From Trichomonas vaginalis G3 (Eukaryota; Parabasalia; Trichomonadida; Trichomonadidae), in the NCBI RefSeq assembly GCF_026262505.1, contig NC_067207.1:27372082-27436081 (forward strand): 64,000 bases of DNA, read 5' to 3'. Positions within the stretch are counted from its first letter, which is position 1, and each line of letters starts with the position of its first letter. Below the pieces are notes generated by a model. That model was not told the origin of the DNA. It worked only from the letters and a program-made list of their open reading frames with translations, and searched no databases. The translations under genes and the position numbers were made by a program. Of the stretch, positions 28,120 to 37,956 are shown in pieces.

Positions 28120-29342
28120 CTAGAATATTTTCAATACTTTACATACAAACATTTTTATTTCTAAAAAACTTTTTAATTTTTTCTAGGATATATGAATGAA
28201 AATAGTTAGAACAAGATTTTGAAGCTCAAAACATTAAAAATTATTAAAGATTTGTATAATATGATTAAAAATGGGAAATAATATGAGGCAATATAAAGGA
28301 ATATGAATATTAAATAAATATATCTAAATAGAAAGAATCAGAAAAATCAAATTATTGGCGCCAAAAATGTCACTTTTTTGTGAGCCATTTCGGTATGAGA
28401 TACTTGTAAGTTTGTAATATTTGCAATGGTATGTGTATGTCCAACGTCACTTTTCCTGTTTAAGGTTTCTTGTAAGTTTGTAATATTTGCAATGGTATGT
28501 GTATGTCCAACGTCACTTTTCCTGTTTAAGGTTTCTTGTAAGTTTGTAATATTTGCAATGGTATGTGTATGTCCAACGTCACTTTTCCTGTTTAAGGTTT
28601 CTTGTAAGTTTGTAATATTTGCAATGGTATGTGTATGTCCAACGTCACTTTTCCTGTTTAAGGTTTCTTGTAAGTTTGTAATATTTGCAATGGAATGTGT
28701 ATGTCCAACGTCACTTTTCCTGTTTAAGGTTTCTTGTAAGTTTGTAATATTTGCAATGGTATGTGTATGTCCAACGTCACTTTTCCTGTTTAAGGTTTCT
28801 TGTACGTTTGTAATATCAGATATAGAATGTGTATGAGTCTTATCTGCTTTTGTCTCTAATGTTTCCTTAAGACTTGGTATTTGGTTAATATAATGTATAT
28901 GAGTCTTTTTAGAATATTCGTTTTCAGCTCTTGTCACTTCACTTGACATTTTATTGTCAACATATGTTTTGTCTGCTAGTTCAGGATGAGTATGTTCTTT
29001 TGTTGCATAAGCATTGTTAGCTCTTTCTTCTTCTTTTGCTATTGCATCGTCTACATATTCTTTGTCAGCTTTGTTGTCAACATCTGCTTTCAAAAGAAGT
29101 TCATTTATAGGTTTCTCGTTTAAAGTTCCTTTTGTTGGATTTATACAGACAGTATTGTTCTTATTGTCTTGAAATAGAAACTCATCTGTCATTGGGTTTA
29201 TTGTCAGTTTTAAGTCACCCCCTTTCAATGACTCAGATATCTTAGAATAGTTTGAAAAGTTTGTTGTGTTCTTATTTAGAGCTTGCATAATGAGTTGTCG
29301 GTTGTGTTGTATTTCTCTCATAGACGCTGTTTCATTTGACAT

Positions 29343-29360
29343 TTTTATTATAGATAAAAT
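29343..29360. promoter_or_regulatory. 18-bp shared divergent start region
   Basis: The fibre gene (minus) and the penton-like gene (plus) start 18 bases apart. The gap is TTTTTATTATAGATAAAAT-like and contains the T-run motif on both strands, so one short element must serve both genes. Confidence 0.5.
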
Positions 29361-30209
29361 ATGCTTCCAATAGAAAAAGAAAATTCTAGAGTTGCTACAA
29401 CTAAACCATTAGATGAACTTTTTACTAATGTCGGTCAAAAGTTTGAGACAGATACCGTAAAGCATGAAGGCTATCGTTTTGACTACCCATTAAGATGGTT
29501 AAGAGACCCATCTGTCACAAAAGCTATTGGCTTTCGAAGAATAAAGTTTGTGTCTGTAGAAGATAAAAGTTTTCCATTTATTGTAAGGTTTCATATAGAT
29601 TATACATCTGAAGGGCAAGGAAAAATGTGGGAAGAAATTGAGCTAATACAAGTTGACCTCTCATCTTCTCTACAGGCTGCATTAAAAAATATAGAAGATA
29701 AAATAAATTCATGTTATGCAAAATATGCTGATGAATATGCGAATACCGATAGCACACTTTATGTGAGAATTGTATATGACAAGCAAAATTCACAAGTGTC
29801 ATTTCAAATCTACGAAGACAATCCAAAGAAAGACGAACAAATATATACAGAATTCACTGCAATGTCATGGTATTATTTGCAAAGAATGTTAAATCAGAAA
29901 GTTGAACCTCCTTTAGCAAATATCTACAGTCGATATGCAAGAGATGAACCATATTTATTTAAAGATGTTTTCGACCCAGATGCTATTATTGTTCATGCTT
30001 CATTTTCTGGCGCCCAAAACTCTTTCTTATGCTTGGCAAATGACTTTTACGAAAAACCTACAAAGTTATACGAACCACCAAGTGGAAGTATTTCAGACTT
30101 TCAAGTATGGTTTACTACAGATGGAAGAAAAAGAATAATTCCATTATACCATGCGTTTTACTTAGAACTTAGTTTCATATACAACTACTATCGAACGGTA
30201 AAAATATAA
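29361..30209 (+). CDS. Penton-like / minor capsid candidate (type B, second)
   Basis: The 282-residue product starts MLPIEKENSRVATTKPLDEL, then YRFDYPLRWLRDPS, KAIGFRRIKFVSV and, near the end, FQVWFTTDGRKRIIPLYHAF. Layout and length match the type-A protein at 9228-10085, and a clear homologue is at 49675-50534 in E3, where it lies in another place and orientation. Beta-rich content and location among structural genes suggest a capsid protein. The frame looks whole. Confidence 0.5.
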   Translation: MLPIEKENSRVATTKPLDELFTNVGQKFETDTVKHEGYRFDYPLRWLRDPSVTKAIGFRRIKFVSVEDKSFPFIVRFHIDYTSEGQGKMWEEIELIQVDLSSSLQAALKNIEDKINSCYAKYADEYANTDSTLYVRIVYDKQNSQVSFQIYEDNPKKDEQIYTEFTAMSWYYLQRMLNQKVEPPLANIYSRYARDEPYLFKDVFDPDAIIVHASFSGAQNSFLCLANDFYEKPTKLYEPPSGSISDFQVWFTTDGRKRIIPLYHAFYLELSFIYNYYRTVKI

Positions 30210-30213
30210 TTTT

Positions 30214-30456
30214 TTAATACGGTTGAGGTGTTGGATTTGGTTGCCAACTAGAATGTGGTGCAGGTTCAGGCTGTTGTATAACAGGAGCTTGTTCTTCTGG
30301 TTCAGGGTCTTTAGGTATAATACCAACAAACTGACCTACTCTTTTACCAATATTTTTGACTCCGTTCCAAATTCCTTTTCCTACGGTTTTGACGCCATTC
30401 CATATACCTCTTCCAACTCTTCTGAAGAAGTTTCCAATACTACTGAAGAAATCCAT
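30214..30456 (-). CDS. Amphipathic repeat peptide protein (pVI-like candidate)
   Basis: An 80-residue product, MDFFSSIGNFFRRVGRGIWN, has two copies of the motif GKGIWNGVK forming a strongly amphipathic basic helix, then a Pro-rich tail. Such peptides disrupt membranes; in adenovirus the same job is done by pVI. The 3' end lies 4 bases from the end of the convergent penton-like gene. The frame looks whole. Confidence 0.5.
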   Translation of the reverse strand: MDFFSSIGNFFRRVGRGIWNGVKTVGKGIWNGVKNIGKRVGQFVGIIPKDPEPEEQAPVIQQPEPAPHSSWQPNPTPQPY

Positions 30457-30473
30457 TTACTACGTGTAAAAAT

Positions 30474-30836
30474 CTAATGTCCGCCTAGTCTTTTGCGTTT
30501 CCTGTTGAGTTCCATAGCATTCTTTAACTGGAGCTCATACATTCTGTTTCTCCTCTGGTAGAAAACATATTCTGGGTCAACTCCTGTGTTCGCGTCATCT
30601 GCATAAAGTTGTTTATATCCCACTTCAGGGTTTGTATAAAACTCTTTCCATCTCATATTTGCATACCATGGTGGCAAACCTAACGCAGCGTCATTTGACA
30701 TGGCAGTTTGCATTTGTACATCTGTTGGCACTTGACCATAGTTTGCCATTGCAGTTTGTATTCTAACTTCATTTGGAATATTCTCTGGGTTTGGTTGTCC
30801 AGGTTGCTGTGCATTCGCTAAGTTCTGTGCGTCCAT
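30474..30836 (-). CDS. Small protein, probably structural
   Basis: A 120-residue product has an Asn/Gln/Pro-rich start (MDAQNLANAQQPGQPNPEN) with a twice-repeated VxxQTAMxN motif, then WKEFYTNPEVGYKQLYADD and a basic C-terminus (LNRKRKRLGGH). A TATTTTTATC start motif is just upstream. No family is recognised. The frame looks whole. Confidence 0.5.
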   Translation of the reverse strand: MDAQNLANAQQPGQPNPENIPNEVRIQTAMANYGQVPTDVQMQTAMSNDAALGLPPWYANMRWKEFYTNPEVGYKQLYADDANTGVDPEYVFYQRRNRMYELQLKNAMELNRKRKRLGGH

Positions 30837-30859
30837 TTAATATTAGATAAAAATATCTC

Positions 30860-30991
30860 TTACGAGTACATATGCTGAACATTTGCAGGCATTGGTTCAT
30901 CTTCATATTCTCTGTACTTTTCTGCCACGTCAAATAAATAAATGACACAATGGAAAAAACCTAAAACAAGTAGTCCTATTTCAAACCACAT
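30860..30991 (-). CDS. Very small membrane protein (43 residues)
   Basis: The product MWFEIGLLVLGFFHCVIYLF is one transmembrane helix followed by an acidic tail (DVAEKYREYEDEPMPANV). Its start overlaps the end of the methyltransferase gene by 16 bases and a TTTTATTAGTAAGTAA leader precedes it. Short membrane proteins are common in virion-forming elements; role unknown. Confidence 0.5.
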   Translation of the reverse strand: MWFEIGLLVLGFFHCVIYLFDVAEKYREYEDEPMPANVQHMYS

Positions 30992-31792
30992 TTACTTACT
31001 AATAAAATTTCTTTATTGTGACACTTTCTCCAGTTTATAGGACCTCTCTCATATTCTATCTTGTCATATATAAACTCATAGTCATGTATGTCCTCTAACC
31101 ATCTCATAACGGTTTCCAAACCACTTTTATCGGATGTAAAGTAAAAGCATGGATGGTTATGTATAACGTCTAAAGTTTCTAAAGAGTCTCTCAAAGTCCA
31201 GTCTACTTGGTATTGAAAATCCCATGTGTTATAGAACGGCGGGTCCACTATAAAGAAAACATTTTCCTTGTCTTTATATTTTTCATACAACTCTGTCCAA
31301 TGACATCTCACAAACTCTATACCCTCAATATATTTTCTATGTCCTCTTTGAAAACATTTGTATAGTTAAGATATAAAACTTTTGACATAAGTGTTTCAAT
31401 GTCATGAACTCTTATAGCACCACTATATAATAGTCTAGCAGATATACTATTCCAGTCTATATATTCTGCTTTTTTCAAAACCTCTCTCACAATATTTTTC
31501 TTATCTAATGGTATACGTTCCATCTTACCTCTAGGTATCTTTTTTTTAACTCTTTCAATATATTGTTTGTGTCTGGAATATGTTTGAGACGGTCCATATA
31601 GTTGTCGAAGTCATTGCATATAATCTTTGAGTCTGGGAATATTGTATGACATAAATGGGATATATAGAAACTTCCACCGAACAAATCTACAAATGTTAGA
31701 CCATTCGGTAGTTTCTTAAGTTCTCTCAATATAATATCTTTACATCTACTCTTATTTCCAAAGAACGGTAACGGTGGTTTTGTAAAATTCAT
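30976..31792 (-). pseudogene. D12-class (Dam-like) N6-adenine DNA methyltransferase
   Basis: The start MNFTKPPLPFFGNKSR and TFVDLFGGSF form the SAM-binding motif I of Dam-type enzymes, CNDFDNYM an adjacent motif, and VFFIVDPPFYNT the catalytic DPPF/Y motif IV. Members of the class methylate adenine, commonly in GATC. T. vaginalis DNA is known to carry N6-methyladenine. The gene is broken in about two places. It is the last gene before the right terminal repeat. Confidence 0.85.
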
Positions 31793-31929
31793 TTATATAT
31801 AATAATAAAAATGTTTTTACCCGAAAAGTGACAGAAAAGTGACAAAACATGAAAACATATATAATTTGCGAAAAGTGAAACAAAAAGTGACATTTAAAAA
31901 AGTGACACTATTAATATGATGTAAATAAC

Positions 31930-32049
31930 AACGGTTTTGGTTTTGTCACCGGCTGGTCGGCTGGGGTTCGGTCCTCCTCTTGGGTCTTGGGCAAAATTTC
32001 TTATGGGCTAGAGGGCGCAACGCGCCTGGAAGCCCCACTCACCTGACCT
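31930..32049. repeat. Type-B right terminal inverted repeat
   Basis: The sequence is the inverted match of 34329-34450: read from the end it starts AGGTCAGGTG and carries GGGGCTTCCAGG, GCCCAAGACCCAAGAGG and CCCAGCCGACCAGCCGG. The 5'-AG start fits Polintons. The match spans ~120 bp with a few differences and is GC-richer than the element body. Confidence 0.9.
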
Positions 32050-34328
32050 GATTTAACAATTGGATTTAAAGTCATTACATCTTTGCGAAATTATTTAACA
32101 GCTTTTTACTCAAATCCATATAATGCTGGATTACATTTTTCAATGACCTCTCAATTTTAAAAATTGCTGGATAATTTCGAAGTATTTCAATTTTTCAGAG
32201 AATTTAACACACACGAGACCTTTTGTTTCAGAACCACAACAATATATGCTCTATTTTTAATTAGTTTTTAAGAAGTTTTCATTGAAATAAGTTTGATATA
32301 ACATTGAATTTTTGAGAAAATTATTTTGTTCGTTATTAAATGGTAAACAAAATTCTAAAACAAAAAGAGATTTTATTATTTGAAACTTCTCATTTCAAGT
32401 AAGGCATGATATATCATTTAGAGAGGACATGGTTTGAATAACAAAATCTGTTAAGGGTCCACTGTAAAAATTGAAAGTCTCTCAAAATTGAGAGGCGATT
32501 TGCAAATAATCGTTATCGTCTTTTTTCGAAAATCCACTTTCCCTAGTGTTCTGATTAATATTTTGTAAATGTAACAATGAAGTATATGCTTTAATAAGAT
32601 GATAATATATTCTATCACTTCAAATCGCATAAAAATTGCAAAATCAGCGAGTTTTATAAGAACAAGATTTTTTCGAATTTTTTCGCTTTTGGATGCATGT
32701 TTTGAAAAATAGATATTTTCGAATTTTGATTTAATTTTAAGTATAAGTTTTATATTAGGAATTTTTTGACCTATTTCCAATCATTAATTCAGATGTTTTT
32801 CTAGGAATTTAATTGAGAAGAAATTAAGAATTTCGCTTTAATGCCATTACAAACTAATATTATGATGCATGTAGTTTATATTTATTGAGGCTAATGCCGG
32901 AATACCGTGCATTTTAAAAAAAATTCAAAGAATTGACAATTGGATGAGAAAGGGACAGACTAGCCCATTGTCACTTTTTAATTTAGCAAATGAACGCTTA
33001 TGGAGTGGAGTTTTTGGGTAAATCTGATTTGCTTATAAATGAAATAAAATCAAAAGAAACCATATTGGCATTATATTATGCAAAAATAAATGATCTTACT
33101 TAGTACTTTTAAAGTTAATTTCAGAAAAAATTTGACACAATGGTATCCGGCACATACAAGTGGTGTACAACCAAAATATAAGTTGGTTTAAACATATATT
33201 GCTATATCTCATGATCTTACTTAGTACTTTTAAAGTTAATTTCAGAAAAAATTTGACACAATGGTATCCGGCACATACAAGTGGTGTACAACCAAAATAT
33301 AAGTTGGTTTAAACATATATTGCTATATCTCATGATCTTACTTAGTACTTTTAAAGTTAATTTCAGAAAAAATTTGACACAATGGTATCCGGCACATACA
33401 AGTGGTGTACAACCAAAATATAAGTTGGTTTAAACATATATTGCTATATCTCATGATCTTACTTAGTACTTTTAAAGTTAATTTCAGAAAAAATTTGACA
33501 CAATGGTATCCGGCACATACAAGTGGTGTACAACCAAAATATAAGTTGGTTTAAACATATATTGCTATATCTCATGATCTTACTTAGTACTTTTAAAGTT
33601 AATTTCAGAAAAAATTTGACACAATGGTATCCGGCACATACAAGTGGTGTACAACCAAAATATAAGTTGGTTTAAACATATATTGCTATATCTCATGATC
33701 TTACTTAGTACTTTTAAAGTTAATTTCAGAAAAAATTTGACACAATGGTATCCGGCACATACAAGTGGTGTACAACCAAAATATAAGTTGGTTTAAACAT
33801 ATATTGCTATATCTCATGATCTTACTTAGTACTTTTAAAGTTAATTTCAGAAAAAATTTGACACAATGGTATCCGGCACATACAAGTGGTGTACAACCAA
33901 AAATTCATATCCCTAGTTTTACATTTATGTTTAGTTTTATTTCACCTAATTTTCAAAGATCATAATTGAATTAGATGGCCAAGCTATTCAAAACACGACC
34001 AAGCTTATCAAAATAAGACCAATATATTCAAAATTCTTTATTCTTTCAAATCATTTCATTTTAATGCAGATCCAAGATCACGAACTCACATATATCGAGT
34101 TGCTTAAGTATGTGTTGTGCATGAAAATTCGGTTCACTTCAGTTTTGAAAAAAGTGACAAGTTTACATGACAAAAATAGTTTACATGGCAAAAATATATA
34201 AGGTATTTTTTTTAAAAGTAGTTATCTTTATATATAAAAATAAAACTTTTGATATATTTGAGTAAATGATTTATTAATTTATTTATTTATTTTTTTTTAA
34301 ATCAAATCATATAAATATATATATATAT
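32050..34328. other. Host spacer between two type-B elements
   Basis: The 2.3 kb between the facing terminal repeats has no Maverick gene. It is very AT-rich; one minus-strand frame at 32451-32780 (109 residues, Ile/Lys-rich) has no recognisable domain and is not annotated. A satellite array fills 33090-33901. The rest shows nothing I can name. Confidence 0.6.
33090..33901. repeat. 121-bp satellite, about 6.7 copies
   Basis: ATGATCTTACTTAGTACTTT recurs at 33090, 33211, 33332, 33453, 33574, 33695 and 33816, exactly 121 bp apart, with units nearly identical. The last unit is incomplete. No open frame or palindrome of note is within the unit. Confidence 0.95.
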
Positions 34329-34450
34329 AGGTCAGGTATGTGGGGCTTCCAGGGGCTGCGCCCCTTCTAGCCCCTAAGAATTTTGCCCAAGACCCAAGAG
34401 GAGGACCGAACCCCAGCCGACCAGCCGGTGATAAAAACCAAAACCGTTTT
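34329..34450. repeat. Type-B left terminal inverted repeat
   Basis: It begins AGGTCAGGTATGTGGGGCTT and pairs with 31930-32049 inverted. Inside is a short dyad, GGGGCTGCGCCCC. Left flank is an AT dinucleotide run. Confidence 0.9.
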
Positions 34451-34580
34451 TAAAAAGTGACAGACAACTCCGTTTTTTAAAAGTGACAAAACCGTTTTTC
34501 ACTATATAAGAGATATGCAAACAAAAAAAGTGACAGCCGCATGTTTTAAACTACAAAAACCGCTTTTAACTTCACTTAAA

Positions 34581-37500
34581 ATGCCACGTAAGCTACGTAA
34601 GAATATACGTAAGAGGAAGAGAGCATTGAAACATCCAATAGTAAAACTGACACCACAACAACAGTTGCAACAACAAATGATGAATGACCCCACTATGTTG
34701 CAACAAATGTCAAGCAACCCTATGCTTTTAAACCGAGTTATTGGTGCACAGAGTGGAGGTTTAAGAGCGGCACTTTTAGCGAAAATGGCAGGCTATGGTG
34801 GAGCTGCAGACGGAACAGCTTATAACCCTCAAAGTCAAATGAATTTGAGTTCACTCAAAAATCAAATAACAGATGTCAAAAAGTCAAACATAGACATACA
34901 GAAACAAATAAGTGAAAACGAAAAGAAACTAGAATATGACAGACACACAAAGAAACTCAATGAGTTAAACGTAGAGAAAAAGAAGAAAGAAGAACAACTG
35001 AAAGAACTAAGTACAGAGGAATATGCGAAAAAAGTGTCAGAAAAAGCAGCAGAAGTAGCAAAAATGGAACAAGATGTTATAAATTTGAAAAACCATACTA
35101 CTCAATATAAAGTACTGAAAGATGAAGAGATAAAACAAAAAGCCCTGAAGACATATATGGATAGCGATGAGTATAAAAAAGAAGTTGAAGCAAATGTAAA
35201 GGCAGAAAAACTTTTACAGTTGCAAAACCAAACCGTACAGTATGAAAACTTAGCACAAGAAAGTAAAAATAACGACGCAGCCATGCAAAAGGCAATGAAA
35301 AGCGCAGAATATATAAAAGCTAATAATGACTGTTAGATGCCCAAGCCAACGCCAAAGCAGCCCAACTTATAGGGTCAATAAGGACAAAAATACAAGCGGA
35401 TGAAGACAGTTCAAATGAAGCTTTAATGAATGCTGACTTTAAGAATGCCTTCGAAGCTCTTCATAGTAAGGTGAAACTAGTGAACGACTTCTCATCTGGA
35501 AAGAAACAGAAGTCTGAAGGTTTCGACAAAGAGTTAAGAGAAGTAGCACAAAATATGACGAAAATAACAGATGCAGCAACGAGACAGGCAGTTCAAAGTG
35601 CCTATGACGCCGTTAGAGCAACTGTTGTGGAAAGTCAAGAAAAAGAGTTACAACAGACCAAAACAGACCTAGTAAATGCTTTCTTAAAAACGAAAAGTCA
35701 GGTAGGACATTATGCTGCAGATGGAACATATGTGCCAGCTGGTGGAACTTATATACCACCAAACCCTCCAAGAGAAGCACCTGCACCAGGACTACCTAAA
35801 ACATTTACATCGTCACATGGACACAGACACAGGCATGCACCAAAACCAACACAACAACCAACACAACAACCAACAGTTCAAAATCCAGCACCACAACAAC
35901 AACCAAAACCAGCACAACAACCACCTCCACAACCAGCACAGCAACCAACAGTTCAAAACCCTGCACAGCAACCAAAACCAGCACAACAACCACCTCCACA
36001 ACCAGCACAGCAACCAACAGTTCAAAACCCTGCACAACAACAACCACAAACAGAGCAAGGACATAAAAGAAGTAGAGAAAAAGGAAACCAAGAATTCTTA
36101 AAAATGCTTAAGGAAGATTATGGTTACCCAGATACTCTTGACTTTAGTGACAGATATAAAGAAGCTATTAGAAAGTTCAAGGAAGGAAATACTGACCTGA
36201 ACCTATTTAGCTTTATGGTTCAGCACCAAATGGGATATAATCTCAAACCTGGAAAATACAAGCTCGCTAAGGGATATGATTTAATAGCATATCATCCAAA
36301 TGACATGAATGAATTTACTCCGAGATATTTGGTGTCAGAGCTAAATGATAATTCAACTCTCTTCATGAAACGCGTAAAAAATAGAGACGGAACGAAAGAA
36401 GAAAGGTTTATGAGTCCGGATGACTTAGATAGGGAACTTGTTAAAAACGGTCTCGGAATATATGAAATGCCAGCAGATGAGGTACAAGAAACTCAACAGG
36501 AAGAAGTTCAGATACAACCAGACATGGAAGAAATAGTTCAGCAACAACAGCTAGAAGAGCCTGAAGGAAACGAACAAGTCCCTCCTTTGGAAACTAACTT
36601 CACAGAACTAGATGAAGATTTGGAACAGCCGAAAAATCTTGACCCTCAACAAGAGTATGAGGAGAATATGGAATCTTTCCAAGAGTCTAAGAAAAATTCG
36701 GCTGACATAGTAGAAGAATATCGAAAAATGTTCGCCGACATACAAAAGACTCCAACATCAGATGAAAATATTCAGCATAGAATAGAAGAACTGAAAGAAA
36801 GTGTACGCAAATACAACAATCCTTTTTACTTACGACCATATAACGTTCAATCTTTGGCTGAACTCGGTGAAAATAAAAGGTTTAATTTCAACAAAACATA
36901 TAGAAATGAAACATTGTTTAAAGTTCATTCAGAACCTAACCAAGATGGAAACAAACCTACTTTTGTTTCTGCAGACTATGGAACTACAATGAGATGGGGT
37001 CATAAAGCTAATCCGGATAGGTGGTTCATAAACTTACAACCACAATTCCAAGAAGTTGTAGACGCAATGGAAGTGAATGGTGAACCAGATATAGCTGGTA
37101 TTTTCAGCGCGGCTTTAATGCCATTGAAAGATATGAAACATGCAGATATTTTGGACCAGTATGAAATGAACATGGCTGAAGGAAATATAACACCTGACGT
37201 TCTAGAACATTTATCTCAAAGAACTACACAGAACCATAGAGATGGTATATTTGGTGAAGAGTTTAGAAAGAAAGTTAGGAGAGAGAAGGAAGAGAACCTA
37301 TTGTACATGACCTTGCAAACGAAAGTTTGCAAAATGTCATAAAAACTTACTTTGCAGACAATGAACCGAGAAGGGATGAATATTTAAGAAAAACTCAAAT
37401 GGACAGTACCAAATGAAATGTTAGTATTGAAAAACATGTTCCTTGACAAAATAAAACCAACTACAGAAATAAATGACGCAAGACTGAAACATTGGGTAAA

Positions 37501-37936
37501 AGCTTTCCCATTCACAAAAGATATTATTGGTAACATGGAAAGAAAACCAGAATGGCTACAAAAACATATATTTGGAAACGAGCTTATTCCATATGGACAA
37601 GCTCTGTTTGAAGAGCTTGAACCGGAAACTCAGGAAAGAGTCATGCAAACAATACGCGAAGACTCAAATACAAACTATGACAAAATCTTTCTAGATATAG
37701 GTTACCTGAGATGGGCGACCAGAGCCCAAAGGCAAAAAGACATGGGAAATTTACAACATACTAGGTGAACATGAGGCAAAGATGCAACAACTTGAAGCAG
37801 AGGGCAAGTTACCAAAAAGCGACACCAAAGAAGAAGAGTAGAACAAAGTGAAAGTAGTGAAGAAGTAACTTCATCTAGTGAAAGTAGTGCAATGAAGGAA
37901 AAAGAAGAGTTAAAAACTCAGTCAGGAAGAAAGTAA
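34581..37936 (+). pseudogene. Large coiled-coil, Pro/Gln-rich structural-like protein
   Basis: A basic start (MPRKLRKNIRKRKRALKHP) leads to a long Lys/Glu coiled coil, an area of PAQQP-type tandem repeats (~35840-36060), then a folded region with RYLVSELNDN and FVSADYGTTMRWG. The total would be near 1100 residues, unusually large for an element gene, and suggests a scaffold or tape-like virion protein. It has several breaks. An ATG at 34515 is possible, but 34581 begins the basic conserved-looking part. Confidence 0.5.
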
Positions 37937-37956
37937 AGCTTGGTCCGAAAACAATT

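Larger units (their letters stand above)
27357..28395. mobile_element. ~1.04-kb insertion with inverted repeats (non-autonomous DNA transposon, MITE-like)
   Basis: The ends carry 28-bp perfect inverted repeats (27357-27384 and 28368-28395) beginning TACCGAAATGGCTCAC, with weaker pairing for ~8 bases further out. Flanks on both sides are fibre repeat units, so a target duplication cannot be told from the repeat; TA at the outer edge is possible. Inside there is no transposase, only AT-rich DNA, a hairpin cluster and one short frame (27961-28119). The family is not recognised. Confidence 0.75.
25943..29342 (-). pseudogene. Phage-like tail-fibre/collar protein, split by an insertion
   Basis: The N-terminal ~130 residues (MSNETASMREIQHNRQL) are followed by about a dozen near-identical 22-residue repeats (66 bp) of the form DVGHTHTIANITNLQETLNR, as in phage tail fibres, where HxH motifs bind metal. 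The C-terminal ~160 residues match the collar/tip domain of phage short fibres: NPVGSIYTSMDARGPQVMFG, GAWEQIVDRFLYCA, GENLPAHSHYI and MPPYMTVYAWYR. A 1.04-kb DNA insertion (27357-28395) sits in the repeat array. The role is probably receptor binding at the virion vertex. The 3' end overlaps the integrase end by 4 bases. Confidence 0.8.
13897..32049 (+). mobile_element. Maverick/Polinton, type B, copy 1 (E2; right part)
   Basis: This block starts where E1 ends and finishes with a terminal repeat (31930-32049) that is the inverted match of 34329-34450. It encodes penton-like protein, SF3 helicase, A32-like ATPase, PolB, integrase, fibre and adenine methyltransferase, a richer set than type A. 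The left part is not in the window because E1 lies inserted there. Several genes are broken (roughly ten breaks overall) and a non-Maverick insertion splits the fibre gene. Similarity to E3 over 13897-17700 is very high, so it is young. Confidence 0.88.

Noticed and set aside
26817-28836. Long plus-strand open frames with VCVCPTSLFLFKVSC repeats
   Set aside because: They are the antisense of the fibre HTH repeats; the minus strand gives a recognisable phage fibre.
32451-32780. 109-residue minus-strand frame in host spacer
   Set aside because: Ile/Lys-rich composition expected from AT-rich DNA, no domain, no Inr-like start that I can see.
34200-34328. AT-dinucleotide run and poly-A/T tracts before the E3 end as a target duplication
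   Set aside because: The partner end of E3 is not in the window, so no duplication can be assigned.
35805-36101. Open frames antisense or shifted to the Pro/Gln repeats
   Set aside because: Low-complexity shadows of the CAACCA-rich coding repeat of 34581-37936.
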